Shown here in pieces: positions 1 to 8,384 of a stretch of DNA of 64,000 bases (its first letter is position 1; the number at the start of each line of letters is the position of its first letter). The stretch is from positions 33,523 to 97,522 of IMG/VR virus record IMGVR_UViG_3300048597_000133; one strand, 5' to 3'. The position numbers and the translations under genes are program-made. The notes below the pieces were generated by a model. It saw only the letters and a program-made list of their open reading frames with translations, ran no database searches and had not been told where the DNA came from. This DNA comes from a virus.

Positions 1-1692
1 TACTGCTTCGGCAGGGCTAAGGTCGCCGCCATTATTATCTGGGTCTCCATCTAAGTCATCTAAGTCAAAATCCATTAATAACTTAGAGCCCCGGATTTTC
101 TCTACGGCTAAAGCAACTTGGTGCGTGTCTATCAACCCATTAGTGTAAATGTAATGGGTATTGACTTCTTTATTTGGGTTACCAGGTCTAACAGCCCGTT
201 TAAGGCTCTGCAAAATAGATAGGCTAGACCAACCACAGCAGTAATAAATAACGTCTGAGGCTGCTGTCAAGTCAATTGATTGGGAAGCCAGGTTTAAGGA
301 AAAGACTCCAGCTTTAATATTGGGGTCGTATTGAAACTTGGTGCGCCTGTCTACTTGTTGTTCTTGACTAAGACTAGTGGGAGTAGCTAATGGGTCTGTA
401 GCATATAACCTAGTTATTGAGTCAGTCCCTAAGTACTCAGTAAGGTAGTCAGTGACTAGTCTGGCAGAGGCTACATAATGACAGAAAATCACTACTTTAC
501 CTACGGCCTGCTCAACTAACTTACGGACCTTAATGATTTTATTAGAGTCTTTGGCTCCGTTAGCTACTTGAATTAGAGGCACGATCAGGCGTAAAGTCTG
601 GGCGTTAGGTCCATTCTTATGGGTAGCTAACGTGAGTTGATGCCGGTGGGCGGTCAAATATGCCTTATGCAGTTCTAATTGGTCTGGGGTAGCTTCTACT
701 GGGTGCATATGGACAATAGAGTCCGGCACTGTAATACAAGACTTAACCTGTGGGTCGTCTACTCTCACACGATAAACATAGCGACGCATCAAATCGTAGT
801 ATTCCGGCGCCTTAGTAGTATCTAAGGCTTTTAACCACCGTTCAGGACCATTGAGTGTATTAGCCTGTCCTGTGTAATTGGTTCTGAGTTTTTGCTTAGT
901 GCTGAAGTGTTGGATGAAAACATTACGGTCCTTATACGGGAACTCACCTCTATATATGAGGTCCGCACATACCGTATAGATATGATTTATTTCTGTAAGG
1001 GTGCCAGTTAATCCTATGCGTCGTTTAGCACTACGCCCTACTAGAGATAATTGCTTGGTCCTGCTAGAGCCAGCTTGACAGTTATGAATCTCGTCTATAA
1101 CCAAACAGTTGGGTTTACAGTGGCGACGAATCCATCTGCTTACAGTGGCTCGCTTACCTGTATAAGCCCTACATCTATTTTTAGGGAAGTCGTGATTGTA
1201 TATTAATACTGGGGCTGTGGATTGTCGTAGCTGTTTATCGGTACGAATCACTTCGTACTCAATTGGGTGTGGGAGTAACTTATTAAGGCGGTCTAGGTCT
1301 TCTGTCCAACGACCGGCACTTAATAGATTAGGCACGGTAATCTGAATAGCCCCTCGGCGTCGGCCGACCATAGGATAATACACGGAGTATAAAGCCAACA
1401 GAGTTATAGTCGTTTTGCCTAAACCTAGTCCGTGGGTCAACACATGATTAGGTCTGGTACAGAGGATGGCAGCATCATTTACTTGATATGGTCGGAATTC
1501 TAGGTTTGTGTTCTGCTTGACTAACTCAGAATACAACTCATTTATACGTTGTCTGTGTTGACTATAAGAGTCTAGCTCTGTCAGAAGGTCTTCTTCTAAC
1601 AATTCGAAGTTTTCTAGCTGCACGTAATCAGTCAATACCACCTTATCTTCTGTGCTAGGAGGTGAATTACTTTGAGTATAGGTAAAGGACAC
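1..1692 (-). CDS. SNF2/superfamily 2 helicase, C-terminus off the window
   Basis: I translated this by hand; the frame is open to the window edge, so the 3' end is missing. It is a superfamily 2 DNA translocase or helicase of SNF2 type, acting in phage replication, recombination or transcription. Visible motifs: FRPYQ near residue 66, Walker A GLGLGKTT near 88-95, DEIH box near 197, LTGTLTE (motif III), and a C-terminal RecA lobe with SLNLASQSIDLTAASDVIYY and an LQSLKRAVRPG motif VI. The GTG start at 1692 lies 9 nt after the stop of the preceding gene, in a minus-strand operon with the UDG-like and DHH genes. The family is certain; the exact role is not. Confidence 0.9.
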   Translation of the reverse strand, partial: MSFTYTQSNSPPSTEDKVVLTDYVQLENFELLEEDLLTELDSYSQHRQRINELYSELVKQNTNLEFRPYQVNDAAILCTRPNHVLTHGLGLGKTTITLLALYSVYYPMVGRRRGAIQITVPNLLSAGRWTEDLDRLNKLLPHPIEYEVIRTDKQLRQSTAPVLIYNHDFPKNRCRAYTGKRATVSRWIRRHCKPNCLVIDEIHNCQAGSSRTKQLSLVGRSAKRRIGLTGTLTEINHIYTVCADLIYRGEFPYKDRNVFIQHFSTKQKLRTNYTGQANTLNGPERWLKALDTTKAPEYYDLMRRYVYRVRVDDPQVKSCITVPDSIVHMHPVEATPDQLELHKAYLTAHRHQLTLATHKNGPNAQTLRLIVPLIQVANGAKDSNKIIKVRKLVEQAVGKVVIFCHYVASARLVTDYLTEYLGTDSITRLYATDPLATPTSLSQEQQVDRRTKFQYDPNIKAGVFSLNLASQSIDLTAASDVIYYCCGWSSLSILQSLKRAVRPGNPNKEVNTHYIYTNGLIDTHQVALAVEKIRGSKLLMDFDLDDLDGDPDNNGGDLSPAEAV

Positions 1693-1701
1693 GATAAGTA
1701 G

Positions 1702-2541
1702 TTATAGATATGGTTTTAGCATTAATAGGTCTTGGTGAAATGACCAAGAAGGACTACCAGGTAGGTAAGGGGTCAGCCATTGGTTACTGGTGACCACGTT
1801 GTTGCCTTTTTTGTATTTGGTGGTGGATTCTATGCGTGGCTCACATCTTGCGGGACGGGCTGGATTTAAGGTAAAAACCGTCGGATGTCTGCCTAATTTC
1901 AGGTCAGACCGCCGACGGCAATCATTCAAGCCCATTCCATCCAACACCTTGGGGTATAACAACCGTAAACCTCTAAAGGCTAACGATCCGCACACCAACA
2001 TTGGAACAGTAGATGGTAGTGTCTCTAACTCTAGCTTTAGCCACGACAAAACACAAGGCTTCACATGTGTATGCAATAAGGGCTTACGCGCCCCTGGGTC
2101 GCACTTTAAAACATTAGTAACCCAACAATCATCGTAAGTATTCAAACCATATATCTGATTTAGTTTGTACCTGATATAGCCGCCGGCATTGTACGGTCTC
2201 AACAACCCGCTTTTAAGTCGGTCACCGTTTTCCCCTCTACGGGTGTCCCAAAAAGGCTCACCATTAGCTGCTTCCCAATGTCCGCTAAAATCACTGATTA
2301 CTATCAGCTTCACGTCGTTGACATCATCAGGACCAGCTCCTGGCGCTACTAAACTCAATGGCTCTGTACGGCGTGAACCATCATTAGCCATATTGGCTTC
2401 AGTAGCCTTCTTGTTTCTGGCTTCACGTACCTTACCTAAAGGACAAATTGTACATTTAGTATCACAACGAATAATAGGGTGGTCTCCGGCTAAGTATCTA
2501 GTTGGAGGCTGATTTGGTAATTGAGGCTCTAGTGCTTGCAT
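1702..2541 (-). CDS. uracil-DNA glycosylase superfamily (family 4-like) protein
   Basis: The layout matches family 4 uracil-DNA glycosylases and the related phage 'SPO1 polymerase-like' proteins. A cysteine cluster near the N-terminus (CDTKCTICPL), then LIVISDFSG where the GEAPG motif is expected, WVTNVLKCDPGARKP, a fourth cysteine in KPCVLSWLKLELE, MLVCGSLAFRGL, and a late HPTVFTLNPAR. The cysteines would bind a 4Fe-4S cluster. The usual GEAPG catalytic loop is not preserved, so activity may be altered. Its 5' end overlaps the DHH gene by 44 nt and no later ATG fits before the cysteine cluster. Confidence 0.65.
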   Translation of the reverse strand: MQALEPQLPNQPPTRYLAGDHPIIRCDTKCTICPLGKVREARNKKATEANMANDGSRRTEPLSLVAPGAGPDDVNDVKLIVISDFSGHWEAANGEPFWDTRRGENGDRLKSGLLRPYNAGGYIRYKLNQIYGLNTYDDCWVTNVLKCDPGARKPLLHTHVKPCVLSWLKLELETLPSTVPMLVCGSLAFRGLRLLYPKVLDGMGLNDCRRRSDLKLGRHPTVFTLNPARPARCEPRIESTTKYKKGNNVVTSNQWLTPYLPGSPSWSFHQDLLMLKPYL

Positions 2542-3430
2542 AATTCCTATTAAAGAAACTGGGGTCGTCAGTTTTGATAATCACCGCGTGGTGATGTCCT
2601 TTAGGTCTCCAAAGTTCCACCAACTCATTAATATTAGGAGCTTCTCCATTAGGGCTATTCCTCAAGGACCAGACGTTATTGCTACTCTTAAGCGCCACAA
2701 AGGGAGCCTTTGGGTACATATGATATAACTCTTTAGCAATGTCGCTGATAAGTGGACGCTCATTATTTCTGAGCATCACATATGGAATGTTATTTATACC
2801 AGCTACCTGACCAAGTTTATGCCTTTTGACTACTCTGCCTATAGACTGCTGGAAAGGTCCATTAATCTTCGCTCCTAGGGGGCACATATAATCTAAGAGC
2901 TCTTCTTTAGACATAGCTGCCAACTTTTCATATAGCTCAAAGGACCGTCCCGTTAAACCATAAGCAGCGTGGACTAGGATAGTCTGCTCTAATCTATTGA
3001 GCATAAGGTCCCGGTCACTAATATATTTAAGAAACTCGGGTACAGGCTCGTCAGGAAAATAATGTTGCCAGCAAGTAATAGCGGCAGACTGCTCAAAGTT
3101 GACTACTAGAGTAAGATTGGGATTATCTAATTCAGCGTCTAGTAAGTCTTTAGCCGCCAAATGGTGGTCAATCATAGTAACCTTGTGCCCTTGCTTAAGC
3201 CAACGCTTTAGGGTTTTAGCCGGGTAATGGTAGTCAACTATGTATATGTTTTTGGGGTTGTCGCCAAAGTATAGTTTATTGTTTTCATACTGGTGGCTAC
3301 GCCCAACCATTTTTATACTGGTTATGTTTTGTTGTCTTAGCCAACGGTCAACCACCCAAGCGGCGGCATAACCGTCTGGGCAGATTTGGCTGGTATTTAC
3401 CATGTGGTAAATGATGTAATTATTCGGCAT
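2498..3430 (-). CDS. DHH-family phosphoesterase
   Basis: The protein has the DHH phosphoesterase order: CPDGYAAAWVVDRW near the N-terminus, a metal-binding VDYHYP segment, and the signature MIDHH. RecJ, NrnA and oligoribonuclease-type enzymes of this superfamily hydrolyse phosphodiester or pyrophosphate bonds with Mn2+. I chose ATG 3430 because it gives an 11-nt overlap with the preceding gene, starts directly before the first beta strand, and drops eight residues that resemble no homologue. A substrate such as nanoRNA or ssDNA cannot be decided from sequence. Confidence 0.75.
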   Translation of the reverse strand: MPNNYIIYHMVNTSQICPDGYAAAWVVDRWLRQQNITSIKMVGRSHQYENNKLYFGDNPKNIYIVDYHYPAKTLKRWLKQGHKVTMIDHHLAAKDLLDAELDNPNLTLVVNFEQSAAITCWQHYFPDEPVPEFLKYISDRDLMLNRLEQTILVHAAYGLTGRSFELYEKLAAMSKEELLDYMCPLGAKINGPFQQSIGRVVKRHKLGQVAGINNIPYVMLRNNERPLISDIAKELYHMYPKAPFVALKSSNNVWSLRNSPNGEAPNINELVELWRPKGHHHAVIIKTDDPSFFNRNYASTRASITKSASN

Positions 3431-3653
3431 CGTCGTTAATGACCTCCAGCACAATGCGCGGAGGCTCTCCTTGAATTGGTGATCTAGTTACATGGTCAAC
3501 TTTATAAATTGTAGGGGGTGTATCTGGGTCATCTAAGTGTTCATCTATTAATACTTGTCCCCGTCGAAGTACCCACTGGCGCCGGCGCCAACTCATAAAA
3601 TGCGGGTACTTCAACTTACTTTTGGGGTCTACCGCTTTGTTACGTCTTGACAT
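3420..3653 (-). CDS. hypothetical small protein
   Basis: A 77-residue protein with a basic N-terminal half containing a tryptophan-arginine cluster (SWRRRQWVLRRGQ) and an acidic C-terminus. I do not recognise a family. It ends inside the start of the DHH gene (11-nt overlap) and is transcribed with it, consistent with translational coupling. The WRRR segment suggests nucleic-acid contact, which is inference only. Confidence 0.6.
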   Translation of the reverse strand: MSRRNKAVDPKSKLKYPHFMSWRRRQWVLRRGQVLIDEHLDDPDTPPTIYKVDHVTRSPIQGEPPRIVLEVINDDAE

Positions 3654-3673
3654 ACGTCTCCTTGAAGTTAAGC

Positions 3674-5089
3674 TTAGTCTGCTATTTGGTCTAAAGATAC
3701 TTCAGTAGAACAACTAAGACATATGGAGAAGTCTTCAGAGTAGGGCACTGAATCTACAAACATAGTCCATAGCTCTTGCTCTTCTGAGTAAGACTGAGTC
3801 AGACACATTAAATGGTCGTTGTCTGTATTGTCTACTCCTCCGTTTAAATCATTATCAGTCCAAAGCATCAAGTCATCTGGGTCTTCTGGTAGCTCACTGC
3901 CCGCATCTTCATATAACTCATCCTCTGTTAACAGCTGACAAAATTTGTAGGTGGCTATAAGTGCACACATAAGATAGCTATGGTTGATGATTAAAGACCT
4001 CCAAGGGGTCTCTTCGCCTGTTAATTCGGCAAACAGAGCAAAGGACTTATCTTTCTCCATCAAGTCTGAAGACTTCGTTAATTCTAGATGGCTTTCAAGG
4101 CAGCGTAGTCTGACTCCTTCTGACTCGTTAGCCGAGCGCTTTTTCTGAATATTGGTTTTATGGATGAGTTGCTTGGCGGCGAATATCCGGCTACTCATAT
4201 TAGTCAGCGGCATGTTGTTATTAAGGATAACAGGAGCATATTCACTGACAGCTCGACTTAAATATGCTTCGGTGGTGGGCAACAATAGCCAATCTTTACC
4301 AGACCATACTTGGACGTGCTTTTGGTCAGAAGTGATTCTAAAATTAAGGTCCCCATTAACCTGTAAATTAAGTATTCTTACTAGATGTCTGGCCGGGACA
4401 CCAAAGCTTATCTTGTCTAATCCTTCGATGGTGCACTGGGCGTCTATACCTACTTTGATTAGGCTAATGCCGGTATCCGCGCCGCTATACTCAGAACCAA
4501 ATACCTGTAATTTGCCTAAATCTTTGTTGTAGTAAAACCAGACGGACCGGTGACTTGTGTCATTAGCGTATTTGCTAAAGGTATTTAATATGGCAACCCG
4601 CCTCCGAAATGGAATTAAGTCTGGGATGTTAATGCATCCAGAGAGCCAGTCTGTAAAAGCAGGAGGCCGGAACTCATCAAAACTTCCCGTATATATGGGA
4701 CTGGTAATGTGGTCTACCATTTCCGGGTCAGCACTGAGACTACAATCCGTAAGGCATTGAACCTCTATTTCATTACGTTTGGTGGCTCGTATCCTCATTG
4801 GATTACTAACCCATGGCTCTTCTTTTAATTGTTTAATATCAGAGCCGTCAATCAGGAACTGAGATTCGCCCACTATACCGGAGCTGGGGATTACCTTAGA
4901 CCCCCAAGTAGACCGCTTTAATAAGGCAGTCAGTCGACAATGAGACTCATCTATCTGGGCTAGTCTCATATAACGCAAGGCAGAGCCAGCGGGGCTGGCC
5001 TCTTCGTCTAAGTCCAGCAAAAATTTAACTGCCTGGACTAATTGAGCACCAGTGGCAAAGTCCAGGTAGTTCAGGTTATTATTTTTCAT
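3674..5089 (-). CDS. possible sliding clamp (DnaN-like) protein
   Basis: A 471-residue protein. Segments recall the repeated DnaN clamp fold: FLIDGSDIKQLKE, ISFGVPARHLVRIL, and DLNFRITSDQKHVQVWSG followed by WLLLPTTEAYLSRA, similar to the strand-helix pattern where clamp domains close. It sits in the replication side of the left gene block, near helicase and polymerase C-half. The C-terminal hundred residues are strongly acidic and unlike a clamp. I see no unambiguous clamp signature, so this is a tentative fold suggestion; it could also be an unrelated phage protein. Confidence 0.4.
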   Translation of the reverse strand: MKNNNLNYLDFATGAQLVQAVKFLLDLDEEASPAGSALRYMRLAQIDESHCRLTALLKRSTWGSKVIPSSGIVGESQFLIDGSDIKQLKEEPWVSNPMRIRATKRNEIEVQCLTDCSLSADPEMVDHITSPIYTGSFDEFRPPAFTDWLSGCINIPDLIPFRRRVAILNTFSKYANDTSHRSVWFYYNKDLGKLQVFGSEYSGADTGISLIKVGIDAQCTIEGLDKISFGVPARHLVRILNLQVNGDLNFRITSDQKHVQVWSGKDWLLLPTTEAYLSRAVSEYAPVILNNNMPLTNMSSRIFAAKQLIHKTNIQKKRSANESEGVRLRCLESHLELTKSSDLMEKDKSFALFAELTGEETPWRSLIINHSYLMCALIATYKFCQLLTEDELYEDAGSELPEDPDDLMLWTDNDLNGGVDNTDNDHLMCLTQSYSEEQELWTMFVDSVPYSEDFSICLSCSTEVSLDQIAD

Positions 5090-5147
5090 TTGTTATAGGA
5101 ACGATTAGGGCGGGGCGGGCAGAGCCCCATTGATAATATCTGTTAGT

Positions 5148-5477
5148 CTACTTTTTAGTGAGCAGACCTTCAGCTTTATCTAACCAAACACCTAAAGAGA
5201 ATTCAGAGAGCACCGCTTGTTTTAGGTCTTCCCTCAGTTTGCTGTCTTCTAACTCTTCTGGCAGAATGGCGTCGTCTACAAAATTAAAAGCTTCTGCTAA
5301 CTGACCATCTAGTTTATCTAGAGTCTGTTGTAGATACTTATCTTTGACATATGAGTAGGATTTACGCCCTAGGCTAGCAGCTAGAGGTTCTACTACGGAC
5401 TTAGATGCAATGGTAAGAAAGAAGCCCAGGCCGACGCCTAAGACTAAATCAATAGCATGCGCGATGAAGTTAATCAC
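5148..5477 (-). CDS. probable holin or membrane lysis protein
   Basis: The protein has one clear N-terminal membrane segment (about residues 4-25, AIDLVLGVGLGFFLTIA) and a long soluble, charged, helical C-terminal part. It directly follows the endolysin gene. The GTG at 5477 overlaps the endolysin stop as GTGA, so I prefer it to the TTG 15 nt upstream. Size (about 110 aa), topology and coupling to an endolysin fit a holin or pinholin that lets endolysin reach the wall. No family signature is visible; an alternative is a membrane-anchored accessory lysis protein. Confidence 0.5.
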   Translation of the reverse strand: MINFIAHAIDLVLGVGLGFFLTIASKSVVEPLAASLGRKSYSYVKDKYLQQTLDKLDGQLAEAFNFVDDAILPEELEDSKLREDLKQAVLSEFSLGVWLDKAEGLLTKK

Positions 5478-6364
5478 AGCCAGTCTCTCCAAAGTAAAGT
5501 AAAGTCAAATCGGGCAGCTCGGTTGGTTTTATACTGAGTCGAGCTTTTAACTAGTTTCATGAAGTTAAGAAACTGGTTAGGGTCGCGGATGACAACACAA
5601 CCAGCGCTCCAAGTACTTATGTACGAGTTAAAAGCGCCACGCCAACCAGTCGTTTTAGTAGTATGCAAGTTAATTCCATTCCAGTACTCAGTAGTGACGC
5701 GGTCATCCCTATAAAAGTTACGATTAGCGTCACGGACTAAGATGGCAGGACCTACTTGTTGTAAAGCTTCATAACCACGATGGCGACCAACAGTCCAGAT
5801 TTGTCGATGTTGTCCTAATTGAAGGCGGGCAGCCCCACCTCTATTTAAAGGATTAATGGTATAGTATCTGCCCGGCTCTGTAGTCCCAACGTAAAGACAA
5901 GACCATTTAGGTTGATTTAAAGCATCAAATTGCATGATACCGATTAGGTCATTCCAGCGGTCAGGCGCGTCATTGTTAGCTGTACCGTCTAGATTAAGAC
6001 CTTCTATGCCGATGATATTAATGGCGCCGGGGCGCTGGTCTAATATAAAACCCCGCTCGACACAACAACGGAATGCGCGGTCCACTATGGAGTTACTACT
6101 GGGTAGTTTAGGAGTCTTTAAAAGTTCAGCCAAAGACCCTGCACCAACCAACTCCGGAGACTTTTGGTGGATAGTATTCTTAAATGTATTCCAACCACCT
6201 TGAGTAAGAGGACCATAAAGTCCGTCAATGCGGTCTTTAGGGTACAACCCTCGATGAGATAGTAAGGTTTGCAGTTCTTTAAGTTCTGCAGAAGTGAGAG
6301 CTTTTACTGCTTTGGGGTCTCCTTTCGACATTAAGGCAGTAAGAGCCGGGTATAGATTGCTCAT
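5474..6364 (-). CDS. endolysin-like protein with peptidoglycan-binding N-terminus
   Basis: A 296-residue protein. Residues about 20-65 look like a PG_binding_1 domain (ELKELQTLLSHRGLY..RIDGLYGPLTQ). The rest contains conserved-looking catalytic surroundings including NGINLHTTK and STWSAGCVVI. The H...SAGC arrangement resembles L,D-transpeptidase/YkuD-type or related phage wall hydrolases, where His and Cys are catalytic. It has no signal peptide, so it would need the downstream holin for release. The exact bond cut is not assigned. Confidence 0.7.
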   Translation of the reverse strand: MSNLYPALTALMSKGDPKAVKALTSAELKELQTLLSHRGLYPKDRIDGLYGPLTQGGWNTFKNTIHQKSPELVGAGSLAELLKTPKLPSSNSIVDRAFRCCVERGFILDQRPGAINIIGIEGLNLDGTANNDAPDRWNDLIGIMQFDALNQPKWSCLYVGTTEPGRYYTINPLNRGGAARLQLGQHRQIWTVGRHRGYEALQQVGPAILVRDANRNFYRDDRVTTEYWNGINLHTTKTTGWRGAFNSYISTWSAGCVVIRDPNQFLNFMKLVKSSTQYKTNRAARFDFTLLWRDWL

Positions 6365-6387
6365 AATGATGGCTAGGGCTTAGTAGC

Positions 6388-6672
6388 TTATACTTTCAAC
6401 CTAGTCAGAACACCTTCTAAAGCGGTAATCAGTTCCATATGGCGGTGGGCAGTGATTACCTTTAAAGACCCTTTCTCTTCTACTTCTGCGATATATGGGT
6501 ATCTAGAACTGGGGCGGCTAACGACGACAGTATAGTCTTTAGCCTTACTAGTTCTATCCTTTAAGGAGACCCATACTTCCTCGTCATCTACGTCTTTAAC
6601 TGTTACAGAAAAAGTCGTACCCAGAACTTTTCTAATGGTTCTACGGATACTACGTATTTGGTCCTGTGTCAT
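6388..6672 (-). CDS. hypothetical protein
   Basis: About 94 residues, starting MTQDQIRSIRRTIRK. I prefer ATG 6672, which sits 24 nt after the stop of the DNA polymerase C-terminal gene, to the ATG at 6732 that would overlap the end of the polymerase. The protein is alpha/beta with alternating charged strands (KDVDDEEVWVSLKD, YTVVVSRPS). No family recognised. It lies between polymerase C-half and endolysin. Confidence 0.55.
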   Translation of the reverse strand: MTQDQIRSIRRTIRKVLGTTFSVTVKDVDDEEVWVSLKDRTSKAKDYTVVVSRPSSRYPYIAEVEEKGSLKVITAHRHMELITALEGVLTRLKV

Positions 6673-6695
6673 AGTTTTGCTACTCAATAATCGAC

Positions 6696-6926
6696 TTAGT
6701 GAGCCCAAACCGGGGCGATAGAATAAGAACATGCTCCTTTAATCTCAGACCCTAAAGCCTCAAATTGTTCGGTTTGTACCTGTTCCATTATCTGTTTAAT
6801 AGACTCAGCTATCTCTAATGCTAGGACATCATGCTCGAAGACTAACTCTGTGTATAGCCCGTCGGCGCTCTTCTTGCTCTTGTCCCAGTCAATGGTAGAC
6901 TTACCTGGAGCGTAGATTAAGATTTC
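6696..6926 (-). CDS. polA: DNA polymerase I-type C-terminal subunit, exon 3 (completes motif C)
   Basis: This is the last exon (76 codons plus stop). It starts with the Glu that completes family A motif C (Q-V-H-D at the end of exon 2, then E-I-L-I here) and runs to the natural C-terminus ...YSIAPVWAH. The reading frame alone has only a spurious TTG start one codon before the junction. The 3' splice site follows a G at 6927, as expected for a group I intron. With exons 1 and 2 the mature chain is 343 residues. Confidence 0.88.
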   Translation of the reverse strand, partial: EILIYAPGKSTIDWDKSKKSADGLYTELVFEHDVLALEIAESIKQIMEQVQTEQFEALGSEIKGACSYSIAPVWAH

Positions 6927-7754
6927 CAATCGGTGTTACGCCCTACCCGATTCCGATAGGGCTCCTTAGCTTTCACTAAGGGTCAGACTATATCATCAGC
7001 ATTATCATGCTGCAACCTGTTTCGAGGTCTCTTGACCCCTACTCCCTTGCGGGATAGTCGTTGGACGGTCAAAGAGTCCTACCTTGTAATACATACCATA
7101 CAGCTTATTCTTACAGATAAATGATTCTACAAAAGAGCCGAACGCGCTAGCGCCTTTAGTCCCTATATATAGATAGTTATAACTTTTACCACTTTTCTTG
7201 ACGTCTTTCCGCATTGCAGGTCTGAAACTTAGCAGTGATTCAAACTTATCTATCAGATGCAAAGTCTCTTCATCATTTAGCATGTTGCAGTAAAGGTGCA
7301 TAAAGTGTTTCTTTTTATGCCAACTACCGTCATCTAAGTACCAAATTATTAACTCGTTTATAGAGAGCCTATCTATAGCTTCTTTATAGGTTAAGTCAGC
7401 TAAGACATCAGCGTAGTAGAAAGGCGATGTCCTAAACGAATAAATAGGTTTATCTCCGTAAGAATCTGGATGTTGTTCACTCACTCGTAACCTATCTTCG
7501 TATCCAACATATTTAGCCTTCCATTTTATATAGTCGGCGTCCGTACCACTAAACGTTATTTGATGATGTCTACAGCTCTTTTGTTTAGATATACACCCAT
7601 CGCCTAATTTAGCTGTCAGATACAAGTTTATAGGAGTCATTTATAGTAGAGTAAGGTAAGGACTCTAAGCTTCGCTGCTGATTGCCCAATCTTATGTAAT
7701 TATAAGCTCTAAGGGGTTCCCAGCAATTAAGGTTGTTTACCCACGACAAAATCT
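6927..7754 (-). ncRNA. group I intron 2 of the DNA polymerase gene
   Basis: The intron is 828 nt and interrupts motif C between Asp and Glu codons. The upstream exon end CACGAT pairs exactly with an internal guide GTCGTG at 7742-7747, giving a P1 helix with the required U.G at the splice site (after 7755). Core elements on the minus strand: P-like AATTGCTGGGAACC near 7728, Q-like AATCAGCAGC, R element CCAACGACTATCC inside the end of the endonuclease ORF, and S element GATGATATAGTCTGA at 6983-6997. The intron ends in G. The LAGLIDADG gene is carried within it. Confidence 0.88.
7005..7640 (-). CDS. LAGLIDADG homing endonuclease in intron 2
   Basis: A 211-residue protein with two LAGLIDADG-type helices: LYLTAKLGDGCIS (residues 6-18) and IIWYLDDGSW near 98-107, each with the acidic residue that binds the catalytic metal. 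A two-motif chain of this size should act as a monomer. It would cut an intronless polymerase gene at motif C and drive intron homing. Its last 20 codons are read from RNA that also forms the intron core (R element), an economical double use of sequence. Confidence 0.88.
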   Translation of the reverse strand: MTPINLYLTAKLGDGCISKQKSCRHHQITFSGTDADYIKWKAKYVGYEDRLRVSEQHPDSYGDKPIYSFRTSPFYYADVLADLTYKEAIDRLSINELIIWYLDDGSWHKKKHFMHLYCNMLNDEETLHLIDKFESLLSFRPAMRKDVKKSGKSYNYLYIGTKGASAFGSFVESFICKNKLYGMYYKVGLFDRPTTIPQGSRGQETSKQVAA

Positions 7755-8384
7755 ATCGTGCACCTGTCCGATAAGCTGAACTCTGTTATCATTGAATATA
7801 GGGTGGTTATCAATCCACTTCTGTATCCTCAACATTGACTCCTTCGTTTGTGAGCAGCTGAGGCTTTGAATGGCACAATTAACAGCAGCGCGCACCGCAG
7901 AGTCGCCGTCCTTGCCGCCTGACCGCTCTTCGGACACCCACCTCCATCGTCCAGTCAAGGGCACAATACAAAACCCCCGTGCGGAGGCTAATGCCCCATA
8001 ACTTTCAGCCCATTCATAATACCCGGCATAGGTCTTACGATGATTAGCCACCCAGGACTCTGCTACATCCAACTTCACATGGTTTCGTTCACTGATTGAC
8101 TGACTAGTACTTAAGTACAACATCGCAAAATTGAGCGTCTTTGAGATGTCTCGTGGTTTACGCTTTTCTCCAGGCTGTACAACGCGAACAATAGCGTCCC
8201 ACTCTGACTCAGGCTTCCCTTCTATAAGATGAGGATGGGTGCAAGTGCACCCAGTTAATGTATGAAGGTCAGAGTAGGGGTCTGGGTATTCTGTCCCATC
8301 TGGTAACTTCTTTTTCTTGGGCAATAATTGAGCCTTAGTCATAGCAGGGTCTTTGCTTAATACCGTAGCTACGGCTATTTCTTG
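7755..8384 (-). CDS. polA: DNA polymerase I-type C-terminal subunit, exon 2 (motif B)
   Basis: Exon of 210 codons between the two introns. It starts QEIAVATVLSKDPAM, which continues motif A from exon 1, and ends GQVHD, the first part of motif C. Motif B (O-helix) is R-D-I-S-K-T-L-N-F-A-M-L-Y-L; the usual Tyr-Gly pair is Tyr-Leu here. Unspliced, the frame would begin with eleven or so extra codons from intron 1 and end RFCRG from intron 2, so splicing is needed for a sensible product. Confidence 0.9.

Noticed and set aside
1790-2512. Plus-strand ORFs opposite the UDG-like gene
   Set aside because: They mirror a well-supported minus-strand gene with family motifs; no recognisable product.
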